Assembly: GCF_001547935.1 (NCBI RefSeq)
Contig: NZ_AP014635.1
Coordinates: 868,001 to 932,000 of the forward strand
DNA: 64,000 nucleotides
Direction: 5' to 3'
From: Vibrio tritonius
Lineage (GTDB): Bacteria > Pseudomonadota > Gammaproteobacteria > Enterobacterales > Vibrionaceae
Below the pieces are notes generated by a model, which saw only the letters and a program-made list of their open reading frames with translations, did not search any database and was not told the origin of the DNA. Of the stretch, positions 1-9,599 are shown in pieces (position 1 is the stretch's first letter; each line of letters opens with the position of its first letter). Made by a program: the position numbers and the translations under genes.

Positions 1-3
1 AGA

Positions 4-936
4 ATGTACCGAATGATCAAACGAGGATTGTTAGCACTAACATTGGCGGTTTCTTTACCGGCATTAGCGGAAAACTACACCATAGGAACCGGAAGCCAAA
101 GTGGTACCTATTATCCTCTTGGTGGCATCTTGGCGAAAATTTGGAGTGAAAATCTACCTGACTTTAATATGCGTGCAGAAGTGACCGCAGCTTCGGTAGA
201 AAACACCATTAAAGTAGCAACGGGTAAACAGCTGGTTGGTGTTTCTCAAGGTAATGTCGTACTGCAAGCCGCGCAAGGGGAAAAGCCTTTTCCTCGAAAA
301 ATGGATGTAACCGTATTGTTTGCTCTCTATCCAAATGTTGTGCAGTTTATTGTGCCAGCCGATTCCGATATCCATTCCATTATGGATTTAAAAGGGAAGA
401 AAGTTTCTTTGGGGGCTCCTGGTTCTGGTACTCGTGTGAGTGCAACGAATATTCTGCAAACCCTCGGTATCTCAACCGACGACATCAGAGCTCAGTCTCT
501 TAATTACACCGCGACCACCAATGCGATTGCTAATGGGCAAATCGATGCGGGCGTGATTGTGGGCAGTTTAGGTGTTGGGGCAATTACCGAATTAGCCTTA
601 ACTCGTGATATTCGCATATTGTCATTTACGGCTGATGAATTAAAAAAAATCACAGCAGCCAACCCTTCTTATATCGAGCAAGATGTACCCAAAGACAGCT
701 ACAATAACGTACCCGCCTTTCAAGCACCTGCTGTATGGAATGTTTTAGTCGTTAACAATAAACTCGATCCGAAGTTAGCGTACCAAATGACAAAAGTGGC
801 GTTTGAGCACATGGATGACATTCGTAAAGTGATTAATGTTACTCAGTTTACTACTGTAGAAAACATGAACAAACTGAATGGGATAGCGCTTCATCCAGGG
901 GCCGAAAAATATCGTCAGGAACAGATGAGTCAATAA
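4..936 (+). CDS. TAXI family TRAP transporter solute-binding protein
   Basis: Periplasmic substrate-binding subunit of a tripartite (TRAP) secondary transporter of the TAXI class. The N-terminus is a typical Sec signal peptide (MIKRGLLALTLAV, then a probable cleavage after ALA), and the mature protein begins with the family-typical TIGTGSQSGTYYPLGG. The SLGAPGSGTR segment near residue 135 is also characteristic. At 310 residues it has the usual length. The permease partner follows 41 bases downstream, so the two form an operon. The start at 4 is at the window edge; an in-frame ATG at 13 gives a cleaner signal peptide and may be the true start. TAXI proteins often bind glutamate or other organic acids, but the substrate cannot be read from the sequence. 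Confidence 0.9.
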   Translation: MYRMIKRGLLALTLAVSLPALAENYTIGTGSQSGTYYPLGGILAKIWSENLPDFNMRAEVTAASVENTIKVATGKQLVGVSQGNVVLQAAQGEKPFPRKMDVTVLFALYPNVVQFIVPADSDIHSIMDLKGKKVSLGAPGSGTRVSATNILQTLGISTDDIRAQSLNYTATTNAIANGQIDAGVIVGSLGVGAITELALTRDIRILSFTADELKKITAANPSYIEQDVPKDSYNNVPAFQAPAVWNVLVVNNKLDPKLAYQMTKVAFEHMDDIRKVINVTQFTTVENMNKLNGIALHPGAEKYRQEQMSQ

Positions 937-977
937 TCGCCCTCTCTAAAAACTGACCTTTTTGCATGGAGTTAGCG

Positions 978-2870
978 ATGAGTCAGAATAGCAATTTGAA
1001 TCGGAAGTTAGCCGATTTTCTTACCTTGATAGCCGCGTTTGTGGCTATCGTTTTTTCTATTTTTCAGTTATGGCAGAGCTTGACAGCTCACCTTTCAGCA
1101 CCCGTATTTTTGCCGCTTCATTTGAGCTGGGTATTGATGCTGGTCTTTTTGGCTTACCCTTTGTGTCGCAATGAAGATCATACCCCAAAGTACCTATTAG
1201 GGCGGGCTATTGATTTACTTTTAATGGTGGTTACTTGTTGGGCCACATGGCGCATAGCTCAGTTTGATTATGACGACATCAGCTTTTTGCTTGATGGCTT
1301 AACCATGGAAGACCAGATTGCAGGTATTGTGGTGATCGTCGCGTTAATGGAAGCAACCAGACGAACCGTTGGCATAATTATGGTGCTGATTGCGGTGATC
1401 TTTTTAGCTTACGCACTATTTGGCAACGCGTTGCCAGCTAATATTGCCAGCAAGGGATTTTCTGTCGAAGAGATTATCCGTTTCCATATTTTCTCCACTA
1501 ACGGGGTGTATGGTGCGCCACTGGCCATCTCTGCGGGGGTGGTGTTTATCTTTGTCTTGTTTGGCGCGTTTTTACAGGTGACAGGCGCTGGACAATTTTT
1601 CATTGATATGGCATTTGCCGTGGCGGGCAAGTATCGCGGAGGACCCGCGAAAGCGAGTGTGATTGCCTCAGCAGCGTTGGGCTCGATTTCAGGAAGTGCG
1701 ATAGCAAACACGGTTACCACTGGTGCGTTGACGATTCCCATGATGAAAAAGCTCGGCTACAAAGCAGAGCAAGCGGCTGGGATTGAAGCTGCGGCATCGA
1801 CTGGTGGGCAAATTATGCCTCCTGTGATGGGAGCGGGCGCATTTGTGATGGCGCAATTTACCGGTATTCCTTACAGCGATATTTTGCTGGTTTCTATCGC
1901 CCCTGCGATTTTGTATTTCATGTGTACCTTGCTCTATGTCCATCTTATGGCGTGTAAACTGGGCCTTGAAGGCATGACAGTGACGGAAAAAATGCGTGTG
2001 GTGCTGGTCAACGGTTGGCACTTTTTAGTGCCTTTGGTACTTATTACGTTACTGTTATTACTCAGTTACTCGCCGGTATTGGTCGGGGTTGCAGGCTGTG
2101 TAGCGATTTTGGCTGCAGCAATGCTGCGTAAAGCAACGCGCATTCATTGGCGTGATTTCTTTGAAGGAATGAAGCAGGGCGCGTTGTTGATTTTACCCAT
2201 TTCGGCTGCGTGTGCGACGGCAGGGATAGTGGTTGGTGTGGTAGGCCAAACTGGAATTGGATTGCAATTTACCCAATTTTTGATCGCGATGTCTGGCGGT
2301 TATCTGTGGTCTGTACTGGCGCTGATCGCTTTAGCTGCGGTTATCTTAGGCATGGGATTACCGGTGACAGCTGCTTATATTGTATTGTCGATTATGGCTG
2401 TGCCAGCCTTGATGAAGTTGGGCGTGAGTCTACTTGCCGCACATATGATTGTGTTTTGGTTATCTCAAACTTCGAACGTGACTCCTCCAATTGCTCTCGC
2501 GGCATTTGCTGGCGCGGGAATTGCCAATGCCAGTCCAATGCGCTCGGCCGTGCAAGCGTTCAAATTGGCACAAGGATTCTTTTTAATTCCGGCGATGATG
2601 GCCTTTTCTGGTCTGATTTTCCTAGATGAATCGATCTGGCACTTTATCGTTTCTATTATCGCTACCATCACTCTGTTTGTTGCGTTTGCTGGTGGTATTG
2701 AAGGACGTTTGGTGCAGGAGCTGACATGGCTAGAGCGTGCGATTCTGCTGGTAATGGCTCTTGTCGTGCTTTTTTCTAGCGATATTGTGCGTTTAGTTGC
2801 GATGTGTGTCGTGATCGCTATTGCGGTGATCAATGCTCGTCATCACATTGCGAAGGTTGTTCAGTCATAG
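978..2870 (+). CDS. TRAP transporter fused permease (DctQ-DctM type)
   Basis: Inner-membrane permease of the same TRAP system, with the small (DctQ-like) and large (DctM-like) subunits fused in one polypeptide of about 630 residues, as is usual for TAXI systems. The first ~150 residues hold about four membrane segments. The rest is the many-helix DctM part, with the conserved glycine-rich stretches ASAALGSISGSAIANT and STGGQIMPPVMGAGAF. I place the start at the ATG at 978 because GGAG at 968-971 sits six bases ahead of it; an ATG at 966 in the same frame overlaps that site. Uptake is expected to be driven by an ion gradient rather than ATP, from family knowledge. Confidence 0.9.
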   Translation: MSQNSNLNRKLADFLTLIAAFVAIVFSIFQLWQSLTAHLSAPVFLPLHLSWVLMLVFLAYPLCRNEDHTPKYLLGRAIDLLLMVVTCWATWRIAQFDYDDISFLLDGLTMEDQIAGIVVIVALMEATRRTVGIIMVLIAVIFLAYALFGNALPANIASKGFSVEEIIRFHIFSTNGVYGAPLAISAGVVFIFVLFGAFLQVTGAGQFFIDMAFAVAGKYRGGPAKASVIASAALGSISGSAIANTVTTGALTIPMMKKLGYKAEQAAGIEAAASTGGQIMPPVMGAGAFVMAQFTGIPYSDILLVSIAPAILYFMCTLLYVHLMACKLGLEGMTVTEKMRVVLVNGWHFLVPLVLITLLLLLSYSPVLVGVAGCVAILAAAMLRKATRIHWRDFFEGMKQGALLILPISAACATAGIVVGVVGQTGIGLQFTQFLIAMSGGYLWSVLALIALAAVILGMGLPVTAAYIVLSIMAVPALMKLGVSLLAAHMIVFWLSQTSNVTPPIALAAFAGAGIANASPMRSAVQAFKLAQGFFLIPAMMAFSGLIFLDESIWHFIVSIIATITLFVAFAGGIEGRLVQELTWLERAILLVMALVVLFSSDIVRLVAMCVVIAIAVINARHHIAKVVQS

Positions 2871-2904
2871 AGCGATCTCGCAACCAATATCACACCAGTT
2901 AATG

Positions 2905-2929
2905 AAAAAGGACCGTTACGGTCCTTTTT
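2905..2929. terminator. Bidirectional rho-independent terminator (TRAP permease / mnmC)
   Basis: An 11-bp perfect stem (AAAAAGGACCG / CGGTCCTTTTT) with a 3-base loop lies between the convergent ends of the TRAP permease gene and mnmC. The A and T tracts let it work on both strands. Confidence 0.85.
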
Positions 2930-2969
2930 CATTGTATCTTGCCTTCCTCACGAGCTGCTTGGGAGAGGG

Positions 2970-4997
2970 TTAGCTGTATTTGGTTGTTATTGGACGGCCC
3001 TTACGCAGTTTACGTACCCACATTCGACTTGGATGGAGTGCTTCCAACACTTGGCTTGGTAATGGTATCGGATGCTGGCACATCTGTGAGGCCAACACTT
3101 CTGCAAGCAGAGGTGCTGAACTTAACCCGCGCGCGCCTAAGCCAATAAATGCATATAAATCGGGATATTGGCTTATGCTCGGTATTTGGTCATCACTCAT
3201 TTCTGGTAGTTGTTGATATTGATTAACTATGGCATCAAATTGACCGACATTGCCGACAAAAGGTAAATGATCGCGGCTCACACAGCGCACGCCTTGGCGT
3301 GATTCGTTACCACTGGTATCCACCTGTTTAGCCCATTCTTTATCTGGAAGACACTTCACCAAACGTTGACCGTTTTCAATTTGATCGTCAGGGTTAAATT
3401 GATTATCTAGCTGACCACGGTGATAGCTGGCACCGATGCAATGTTGGTGATTATTCGGATTCACTGGCGTCATATATCCGTCATAACACAATACGGTCTT
3501 GAGTGCGCCTATGGCTGCATTCGTTGGTATATGGCTTACCTGACCTTTGACCTTATTAAGCGGAATCATTCGAGTTTGCTCGAATTGATCAAATTGATGG
3601 CCATTAGCCACGACCACTGCTTGGTGAGGAAAGACGTGGTCATTTACCTGAAGGAGCCACTGGGAGTTATCAGGTTCGCGAGTCAATTGAGTGACTGTAG
3701 AGTAGTACTGCACAGCAAAAAGATCATCATGTGCTAAATGCTCAATCAGCCCTTGGGTTAACTGGGCAGGAGAGAGCCAGCCACCGAGTGGGTAGCTAAT
3801 CGCATCCATACCGATCTCTACACCGGTAACCGCGTCCGTTTCAGTGGCATTAAGCCCTTGTACAAGGCTTGTATCGTATTGACCTTGTAATAATTGGCTT
3901 AGTTTTTTCGTCGATTTATCATCCCACATTAATTGAGTTACACCACACCAATCATGGTCGTAGGCTATCTGCTTGGCAGCCTGGTCGGCAAATTGTCTGG
4001 CGTAAAGAAATGCGGGAGCAAATAGGCGTGAAATGTCGTTTTGCACGTCGTTCAGTAATGGGTAAACCGCTCCTTGGCGGTTCCCTGATGCACCTTGTGC
4101 GGGCTGCTCATCTTGGCAGTACAAGGTGACCTTGATGCCACGACGAACTAACGAGTAGGCTAAGGTTGCGCTGGCAATACCTCCGCCGATAATGGCGACA
4201 TCATGAAGATTATCCGTACCGTGACGAGCAAAACAGGGATGAATGTTGCTAAAAGGCGTTTTCTGTTCAATTTTGCCAGCGATCATTTCTCGTTTAGTGC
4301 CAAAGCCTTTGACTTTCTTCATCGCAAACCCTGCTTCAATCAGTCCGCGGCGGACAAAGCCAGCAGCGGTGAAGGTGGCGACGGAACAGTCGACCTTGGC
4401 GAGACGAGCCATGTTGTTAAATAGAGTTTGGTTCCACATCTCTGGGTTTTTGCTTGGGGCAAAACCATCAAGAAACCACGCATCGACCAAACCATGGTGG
4501 TTGGTTGGAACACTTGGCATGCAATCTTTGATGTCGCCAAACCATAAATCCAATGTTATTGCGCCATCGGCCAAGACTAAACGATGACATTCTGGCACTG
4601 CTGGAGGATAATATTCGTGTAATTGGCTGGCATATTCCGCAAGTTCGGGCCAAGCTTGATGTGCTTTGATGAGATCTTGCTTACTCAGTGGAAACTTTTC
4701 AAAGCTAATAAAATGCAGTGATTTCAGCTTGGCATCTGGATTCTCTTGTCGGAAGATGTCGAACCATTGCCAAAGTGCCAGAAAATTTAGTCCGGTACCG
4801 AAGCCAGTTTCAGCGACAACGAAACGATCTTGGTCATAATCATGCCATCTTTGTGGGAGATGATTCTGGGTCAAGAAAACGTAACGCGTCTCTTCTAAGC
4901 CGTTTACGTTGGAAAAATAGACGTCATCAAACTGATCAGAAACAGGCGTACCAGCGTCGTTCCAGTCGAGCTGAGCATGGGTAATAGAGGTCATCAT
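2970..4997 (-). CDS. mnmC: Bifunctional tRNA mnm5s2U34 modification enzyme MnmC
   Basis: Catalyses the last two steps of 5-methylaminomethyl-2-thiouridine formation at the tRNA wobble position. The C-terminal FAD oxidoreductase removes the carboxymethyl group from cmnm5U, and the N-terminal SAM methyltransferase then methylates nm5U. The SAM-binding motif [16 protein letters not shown] is near residue 62. The linker joins a DAO-type FAD domain with the dinucleotide motif [18 protein letters not shown] near residue 267. Length 675 matches the family (about 660-670 in enterics). The start MM is ambiguous by one codon and no strong Shine-Dalgarno is visible. It is divergent from fabB, as in E. 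coli. Confidence 0.95.
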   Translation of the reverse strand: MMTSITHAQLDWNDAGTPVSDQFDDVYFSNVNGLEETRYVFLTQNHLPQRWHDYDQDRFVVAETGFGTGLNFLALWQWFDIFRQENPDAKLKSLHFISFEKFPLSKQDLIKAHQAWPELAEYASQLHEYYPPAVPECHRLVLADGAITLDLWFGDIKDCMPSVPTNHHGLVDAWFLDGFAPSKNPEMWNQTLFNNMARLAKVDCSVATFTAAGFVRRGLIEAGFAMKKVKGFGTKREMIAGKIEQKTPFSNIHPCFARHGTDNLHDVAIIGGGIASATLAYSLVRRGIKVTLYCQDEQPAQGASGNRQGAVYPLLNDVQNDISRLFAPAFLYARQFADQAAKQIAYDHDWCGVTQLMWDDKSTKKLSQLLQGQYDTSLVQGLNATETDAVTGVEIGMDAISYPLGGWLSPAQLTQGLIEHLAHDDLFAVQYYSTVTQLTREPDNSQWLLQVNDHVFPHQAVVVANGHQFDQFEQTRMIPLNKVKGQVSHIPTNAAIGALKTVLCYDGYMTPVNPNNHQHCIGASYHRGQLDNQFNPDDQIENGQRLVKCLPDKEWAKQVDTSGNESRQGVRCVSRDHLPFVGNVGQFDAIVNQYQQLPEMSDDQIPSISQYPDLYAFIGLGARGLSSAPLLAEVLASQMCQHPIPLPSQVLEALHPSRMWVRKLRKGRPITTKYS

Positions 4998-5122
4998 GGG
5001 TGATTTCTATGAAAAACAGGCAAAAGATGATTAAGATTGTACGGATTTATAGGAAAGCTGACCACTTTTGTTATCCTAGATCTGTTATCATTTAGCAGAA
5101 TTTTGAATTATAGGAATGTCAC

Positions 5123-6334
5123 ATGAAACGAGTCGTAATCACCGGTATGGGGATTATCTCAAGTATCGGTAACAACGTCGAAGAAGTTTTAGCGTCTCTT
5201 AAAGCAGGCAAATCGGGTATTACCGCTTCAGAACAGTTCAAAGAGCAAGGCCTACGCTCACAAGTGTGGGGCGACCTGAAGATTAACCCTGCTGAACATA
5301 TTGACCGCAAGCAAATGCGTTTCATGGGTGATGCAGCCGCTTATGCATACCTAGCATTAGAACAAGCGATCACAGATTCAGGACTAGCTCCTGAACAGGT
5401 TTCTAACGATCGCACTGGTATCATTGCAGGTTCTGGTGGTGCTTCATCTCAGAACCAGGCGATTGCTGTTGACACTCTACGTGAAAAAGGCGTGAAACGT
5501 GTTGGTCCTTACATGGTACCTCGTACTATGTCTTCTACCGTTTCTGCATGTCTAGCAACACCATTTAAAATCCGCGGCGTAAACTACTCAATCAGTTCAG
5601 CATGTGCGACTTCTGCACACTGTATTGGTAACGCAATGGAACTTATCCAATTGGGTAAACAAGACGTAGTATTCGCTGGTGGCGGTGAAGAGTTGGATTG
5701 GACTCTAACCATGATGTTTGACGCGATGGGTGCATTGTCTACTAAGTACAATGAGACTCCAGAGCTTGCTTCTCGTACTTACGATGCAAACCGCGATGGT
5801 TTCGTTATCTCTGGTGGCGGCGGTATGGTCGTACTAGAAGAACTTGAACACGCTCTTGCTCGTGGCGCGAAAATCTACGGTGAAGTGGTAGGTTACGGTG
5901 CGACTTCTGATGGTTACGACATGGTAGCTCCATCAGGTGAAGGCGCTGTGCGTTGTATGAAGATGGCAATGCAAAACGTTGACGGCGTAGATTACGTGAA
6001 CACTCACGGTACTTCTACTCCTGTTGGTGATGTGAAAGAACTTGGCGCAATTCAAGAAGTCTTTGGTGGCAACAGCCCTGCGATTTCTGCAACGAAAGCG
6101 ATGACTGGTCACGCTCTTGGTGCTGCAGGCGTTCACGAAGCTATTTATTCAACACTGATGCTTGAGCATGGCTTTGTTGCTCCAAGCATTAACGTAGCTG
6201 AACTGGATGAAGCTGCTCAAGGTCTTGATATCGTGACTGAAATGCGTGAACAAGAACTAACTACCGTCATGTCAAACAGCTTTGGCTTCGGTGGTACTAA
6301 CGCGACTTTGGTTATTAAAAAATACCAAGGCTAA
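5123..6334 (+). CDS. fabB: 3-oxoacyl-ACP synthase I (KAS I)
   Basis: Condensing enzyme of type II fatty acid synthesis, essential for the unsaturated branch in gammaproteobacteria. It extends acyl-ACP with malonyl-ACP in the cytosol. The thiolase-fold catalytic set is complete: Cys161 in [12 protein letters not shown], His295 in NTHGTSTP, Lys325 and His330 in [11 protein letters not shown]. Length 403 is close to E. coli FabB (406). Codon use looks strongly biased toward preferred codons, fitting high expression. The gene is monocistronic, ending in a strong terminator, and its 3' UTR probably yields a small RNA (see 6335-6463). No convincing FadR or FabR operator was found upstream. Confidence 0.97.
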   Translation: MKRVVITGMGIISSIGNNVEEVLASLKAGKSGITASEQFKEQGLRSQVWGDLKINPAEHIDRKQMRFMGDAAAYAYLALEQAITDSGLAPEQVSNDRTGIIAGSGGASSQNQAIAVDTLREKGVKRVGPYMVPRTMSSTVSACLATPFKIRGVNYSISSACATSAHCIGNAMELIQLGKQDVVFAGGGEELDWTLTMMFDAMGALSTKYNETPELASRTYDANRDGFVISGGGGMVVLEELEHALARGAKIYGEVVGYGATSDGYDMVAPSGEGAVRCMKMAMQNVDGVDYVNTHGTSTPVGDVKELGAIQEVFGGNSPAISATKAMTGHALGAAGVHEAIYSTLMLEHGFVAPSINVAELDEAAQGLDIVTEMREQELTTVMSNSFGFGGTNATLVIKKYQG

Positions 6335-6463
6335 GTAGGAGTTCGTTGGCACAAACAACGGATTACGTTGAATGAAGTGCCAGTGATATCAAGGCGACTA
6401 TTGGTCTTGATAATGCTTTTGCTAGCACAGATGCCCGGCACCTTTAGGTGCCGGGCATTTTTA
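6335..6463 (+). ncRNA. farS: Probable FarS small RNA from the fabB 3' UTR
   Basis: In V. cholerae the 3' UTR of fabB is processed by RNase E into FarS, an Hfq-dependent sRNA that represses fadE paralogues and so switches cells between fatty-acid synthesis and degradation (established knowledge of the genus). Here the region after the fabB stop has sRNA architecture: a 7-bp stem-loop (TATCAAG 6387-6393 / CTTGATA 6406-6412), then a single-stranded stretch around 6413-6430, then a 13-bp terminator stem with a T tract. The 5' end is unknown; I give the whole UTR. Assignment rests on position and structure, not on alignment. Confidence 0.55.
6431..6463 (+). terminator. Rho-independent terminator of fabB / FarS
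   Basis: ATGCCCGGCACCT (6431-6443) pairs perfectly with AGGTGCCGGGCAT (6446-6458) and is followed by T residues. It would form the 3' end of fabB mRNA and of the sRNA, giving a typical Hfq-binding tail. Confidence 0.9.
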
Positions 6464-6525
6464 TTCTCGACACTGTGCAAGGATTTTTGCACAATGCCTG
6501 CAGTGTCAATGAGTATGAAGCTGTT

Positions 6526-7656
6526 ATGAAAATTCTAATCGATGAAAATATGCCTTACGCTGAAGCTCTGTTTAGTCAGTTAGGTGAGGTGGTACTAAAA
6601 CCGGGGCGCACACTTTCTGCCGATGATTTGGTGGATGTAGATGCGTTGATGATTCGCTCTGTCACCAAAGTGAATGAAGCACTGCTGGCAAAAGCCAACA
6701 AATTGAAATTTGTGGGAACAGCCACCGCGGGTATGGACCATGTAGACCAAGACTTACTTGCCAAACGTGGTATCTTCTTTACTGCAGCACCAGGCTGTAA
6801 CAAAGTGGGAGTCGCTGAGTATGTGGTGAGCGTGCTCATGGTATTGTCTCAGCAACAAGGTTTTTCTATTTTCGATAAAACGGTTGGGATTATCGGTGCT
6901 GGTCAAGTGGGTAGCTACTTACATCAGTGCTTAACTGGTCTTGGTTTGAATGTGCTCATCAATGATCCACCGAAACAAGCGGAAGGGGATTCACGCGAAT
7001 TTACGCCGTTGGACACTTTGCTTGAGCAGGCGGATGTCATTACCGTGCACACACCGATCACCAAAGAGGGTCAATGGCCAACGCATCATATGTTTGATGA
7101 AGCGGTGCTTAATCAATTGCGCGGTGATCAGATTTTGATTAATGCGGCACGTGGTCCTATTGTTGATAACAATGCTTTGAAAGCGCGCTTGGCAAAACAA
7201 GATGGCTTTACCGTCGCTTTAGATGTGTTTGAATTTGAACCGCAAGTCGACGCTGATTTGCTACCTTTAGTGGCATTTACTACGCCTCATGTGGCTGGGT
7301 ATGGCCTTGAAGGGAAAGCTCGTGGGACGACCATGATCTTTAATAGCTACTGTGAGTTTTTAGGTAATGAGCTACGAGCTAATGCCTCAGATTTGTTGCC
7401 AGTGGCTCCTATCCCTTGTATGCATTTAGATCGCACATGGGATGAAGCGGTACTCTTTACTCTGACACAAACCATTTATGATGTGCGTAAGGATGACGCG
7501 CTGTTTAGACGCGAGATACCTAAGCCTGGTGCATTCGATAAAATGCGCAAGCAGTACTGGGATAGACGAGAGTATAGCGCGGTTACTCTGGTTGGAGATG
7601 ACAGTTGTAATCTGTCACCTCTGGCAAAGCTAGGTTTCAATATTGAGGTTAAATAA
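6526..7656 (+). CDS. pdxB: Erythronate-4-phosphate dehydrogenase
   Basis: Second step of the DXP-dependent pyridoxal phosphate pathway: oxidises 4-phosphoerythronate to 2-oxo-3-hydroxy-4-phosphobutanoate. It is a D-2-hydroxyacid dehydrogenase with the NAD-binding motif [10 protein letters not shown] and the family signature around [15 protein letters not shown]-terminal PdxB dimerisation region follows. The open frame continues upstream to 6448, but that start lies inside the fabB terminator. The ATG at 6526 ([16 protein letters not shown]) gives 376 residues, against 378 in E. coli, and is preferred. It overlaps asd by one base (TAATG), so the two are translationally coupled. Confidence 0.95.
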   Translation: MKILIDENMPYAEALFSQLGEVVLKPGRTLSADDLVDVDALMIRSVTKVNEALLAKANKLKFVGTATAGMDHVDQDLLAKRGIFFTAAPGCNKVGVAEYVVSVLMVLSQQQGFSIFDKTVGIIGAGQVGSYLHQCLTGLGLNVLINDPPKQAEGDSREFTPLDTLLEQADVITVHTPITKEGQWPTHHMFDEAVLNQLRGDQILINAARGPIVDNNALKARLAKQDGFTVALDVFEFEPQVDADLLPLVAFTTPHVAGYGLEGKARGTTMIFNSYCEFLGNELRANASDLLPVAPIPCMHLDRTWDEAVLFTLTQTIYDVRKDDALFRREIPKPGAFDKMRKQYWDRREYSAVTLVGDDSCNLSPLAKLGFNIEVK

Positions 7657-8669
7657 TGAGCCAAGAATTTAATGTTGCCATTTTAGGGGCAACTGGCGCT
7701 GTTGGTGAAACCATCATCGAAGTGCTTCAGGAGCGTAAGTTTCCTTTGGGCGAGCTGTTTTTGCTGGCTAGTGAGCGCAGTGAAGGTAAATCGTACCGTG
7801 TGAATGGCAAAACGATCAGTGTACAAAACGTTGAAGAGTTTGATTGGAGCCAGGCGCACATCGGTCTGTTTTCTGCTGGCTCTGAGTTATCTGCTCAGTG
7901 GGCCCCTATTGCTGCAGATGCTGGTGTTATTGTGATCGATAACACCTCTCAGTTCCGCTATGATTACGATGTTCCTCTGGTTGTGCCAGAAGTGAATCCT
8001 CATGCGATTGCAGAGTTTCGTAACCGTAATATCATCGCTAACCCGAACTGTTCAACGATTCAAATGCTCGTGGCATTAAAACCGATTCAAGACGAAGTGG
8101 GCATTGAACGAATTAACGTGACTACCTATCAATCGGTGTCTGGTGCGGGTAAAAAAGGCATTGATGAATTAGCGGGACAAACTGCGAAACTACTAAACGG
8201 TATGCCTGCGGAAAATGAAGCATTTTCTCAGCAAATTGCGTTTAACTGCATCCCACAAATTGATGATTTTATGGAAAATGGCTACACCAAAGAAGAAATG
8301 AAAATGGTGTGGGAAACACAAAAGATTTTTGCCGATCAGAGTATTCGTGTAAACCCTACTTGTGTTCGAGTGCCAGTGTTTTATGGACATGCCGAAGCAC
8401 TTCACATTGAAACCTTAGCACCTATCGGTGCAGAGCAAGTAATTAACTTGCTGCAAGCAACAGATGGCATCGAAGTGTTTACTGGTGAAGATTTCCCAAC
8501 TCAAGTACGTGATGCTGGCGGTAAGGACCATGTGATGGTGGGTCGTATTCGTGAAGACATCAGCCACCATAGTGGTATCAATATGTGGGTAGTGGCGGAT
8601 AACGTGCGCAAAGGTGCAGCAACTAATGCTGTACAAATTGCTGAGCTGTTAATTCGTGATTATTTATAA
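7656..8669 (+). CDS. asd: Aspartate-semialdehyde dehydrogenase
   Basis: Reduces aspartyl-4-phosphate to aspartate semialdehyde, the branch point to lysine/DAP, threonine and methionine. The NADP-binding motif GATGAVGE is at residues 11-18. The nucleophile Cys132 lies in PNCSTIQM, with His245 and Arg238 in the substrate site, so the enzyme should be active. In E. coli the gene after pdxB is usg, an Asd relative thought to have lost activity; here the catalytic residues are intact. Vibrio genomes usually carry a second asd elsewhere, so this is probably one of two. It is coupled to pdxB by a one-base overlap and ends in a terminator shared with fur. Confidence 0.92.
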   Translation: MSQEFNVAILGATGAVGETIIEVLQERKFPLGELFLLASERSEGKSYRVNGKTISVQNVEEFDWSQAHIGLFSAGSELSAQWAPIAADAGVIVIDNTSQFRYDYDVPLVVPEVNPHAIAEFRNRNIIANPNCSTIQMLVALKPIQDEVGIERINVTTYQSVSGAGKKGIDELAGQTAKLLNGMPAENEAFSQQIAFNCIPQIDDFMENGYTKEEMKMVWETQKIFADQSIRVNPTCVRVPVFYGHAEALHIETLAPIGAEQVINLLQATDGIEVFTGEDFPTQVRDAGGKDHVMVGRIREDISHHSGINMWVVADNVRKGAATNAVQIAELLIRDYL

Positions 8670-8676
8670 AACAGTT

Positions 8677-8697
8677 GATGAGAGTGTTACTCTCATC
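8677..8697 (+). other. Stem-loop directly after asd
   Basis: GATGAGAGT (8677-8685) and ACTCTCATC (8689-8697) form a perfect 9-bp stem with a 3-base loop, seven bases after the asd stop. It lacks a T tract of its own and precedes the true terminator by ten bases. It probably protects the 3' end or assists termination. Confidence 0.6.
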
Positions 8698-8706
8698 TGC
8701 TGGCAT

Positions 8707-8734
8707 AAAAAAACCACCTTGCGGTGGTTTTTTT
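8707..8734. terminator. Bidirectional terminator between asd and fur
   Basis: AAAAAAACCACC (8707-8718), loop TTGC, GGTGGTTTTTTT (8723-8734). It serves the asd mRNA on the plus strand. On the minus strand it starts at the stop codon of fur, whose TAA is read from 8735-8733. Confidence 0.9.
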
Positions 8735-9182
8735 ATTTTTTCGGTTTGTGCGCATCAGGGTCGTTTTTACATGAACCGTCACCACATTTACCGTATAGGT
8801 ATAAACTGTGGTTAGTTAACTGCACATTATACAAAGCTGCGATTTCGCGTTGACGATGTTCAATGACCTCGTCAGAAAATTCAATCACTTCACCACAATC
8901 TAAACACACTAAGTGGTCATGGTGGTGCTGAGTTGATAATTCAAAAACCGACTTGCCACCTTCGAAGTGGTGACGAGTAACAATGCCTGCATCATCAAAT
9001 TGGTTTAGAACTCGGTACACGGTTGCAAGACCGATCTCTTCTCCGAGGTCTATCAATTTCTTATACAGCTCTTCAGCGCTAATATGTTGGCACTCAGGTT
9101 GCTGTAATACCTCTAGAATCTTAAGCCTTGGAAGGGTTACTTTAAGACCAGCATCCTTTAGCGCTTGGTTATTATCTGACAT
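8733..9182 (-). CDS. fur: Ferric uptake regulator Fur
   Basis: Iron-responsive transcriptional repressor that binds Fur boxes such as the one upstream of feoA in this window. The winged helix spans roughly residues 1-80 (the VTLPRLKILEVLQ helix and GLATVYRVLNQF recognition helix). The C-terminal metal and dimer domain has the His-rich HHHDH run at 87-91. Cys93 and Cys96 (CLDC), with Cys133 and Cys138, are structural zinc-ligand candidates. Length 149 agrees with Vibrio Fur. The gene is monocistronic with a long leader. Confidence 0.97.
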   Translation of the reverse strand: MSDNNQALKDAGLKVTLPRLKILEVLQQPECQHISAEELYKKLIDLGEEIGLATVYRVLNQFDDAGIVTRHHFEGGKSVFELSTQHHHDHLVCLDCGEVIEFSDEVIEHRQREIAALYNVQLTNHSLYLYGKCGDGSCKNDPDAHKPKK

Positions 9183-9599
9183 ATAGTTTCCCGTTGATGA
9201 TCTGCAGTAAATAACAGAAGTCAGTGTTGCCCATATTATAGGTTAGTCACGCAGAACAATAAACCACGAAGTTCAAAGGGTTACTTCAAGTTATGTCTAT
9301 ATTGTGCACTTAACTGGCAATATAAAATGCAACCCATTTCGTATTTTTCATTGTTGCTGACTAGCAGTTCTCATTTCGAACTAAAGTCTAAGACAACTTT
9401 TTTCTTAATCAGTTTGATTTACTCGAGTTAAGAATAACACACTCATTTTATTACATAAAACGAATAGTGTGACATCAGATTTATTTATGATTAAAACTCA
9501 TTTTACTTACAATACTGATGAAACGGTTGAGTCATCTGTTCAATATCGCTCGTAATTAATCCTACGAACGTTGATGATAAAAATAGTAAAACGATTTGG
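9183..9599. other. Intergenic region upstream of fur; fur promoter candidate
   Basis: This 417-base AT-rich gap between the tail-to-head pair LysR gene and fur (both minus strand) holds no plausible gene. On the minus strand a perfect TATAAT lies at 9240-9235, about 53 bases ahead of the fur start, with only a weak -35 match near 9258-9263. No canonical 19-bp Fur box was found. A short inverted repeat (TCGTA ... TACGA, near 9549-9567) lies just beyond the LysR stop and lacks a T tract. Confidence 0.5.

Noticed and set aside
2465..2833. Minus-strand ORF opposite the TRAP permease
   Set aside because: Antisense shadow of a GC-patterned membrane-protein gene.
5051..5072. FadR-like half site (GACCACTT) upstream of fabB
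   Set aside because: Only one half matches; the opposing TGG half is missing, so it is not a convincing FadR operator.
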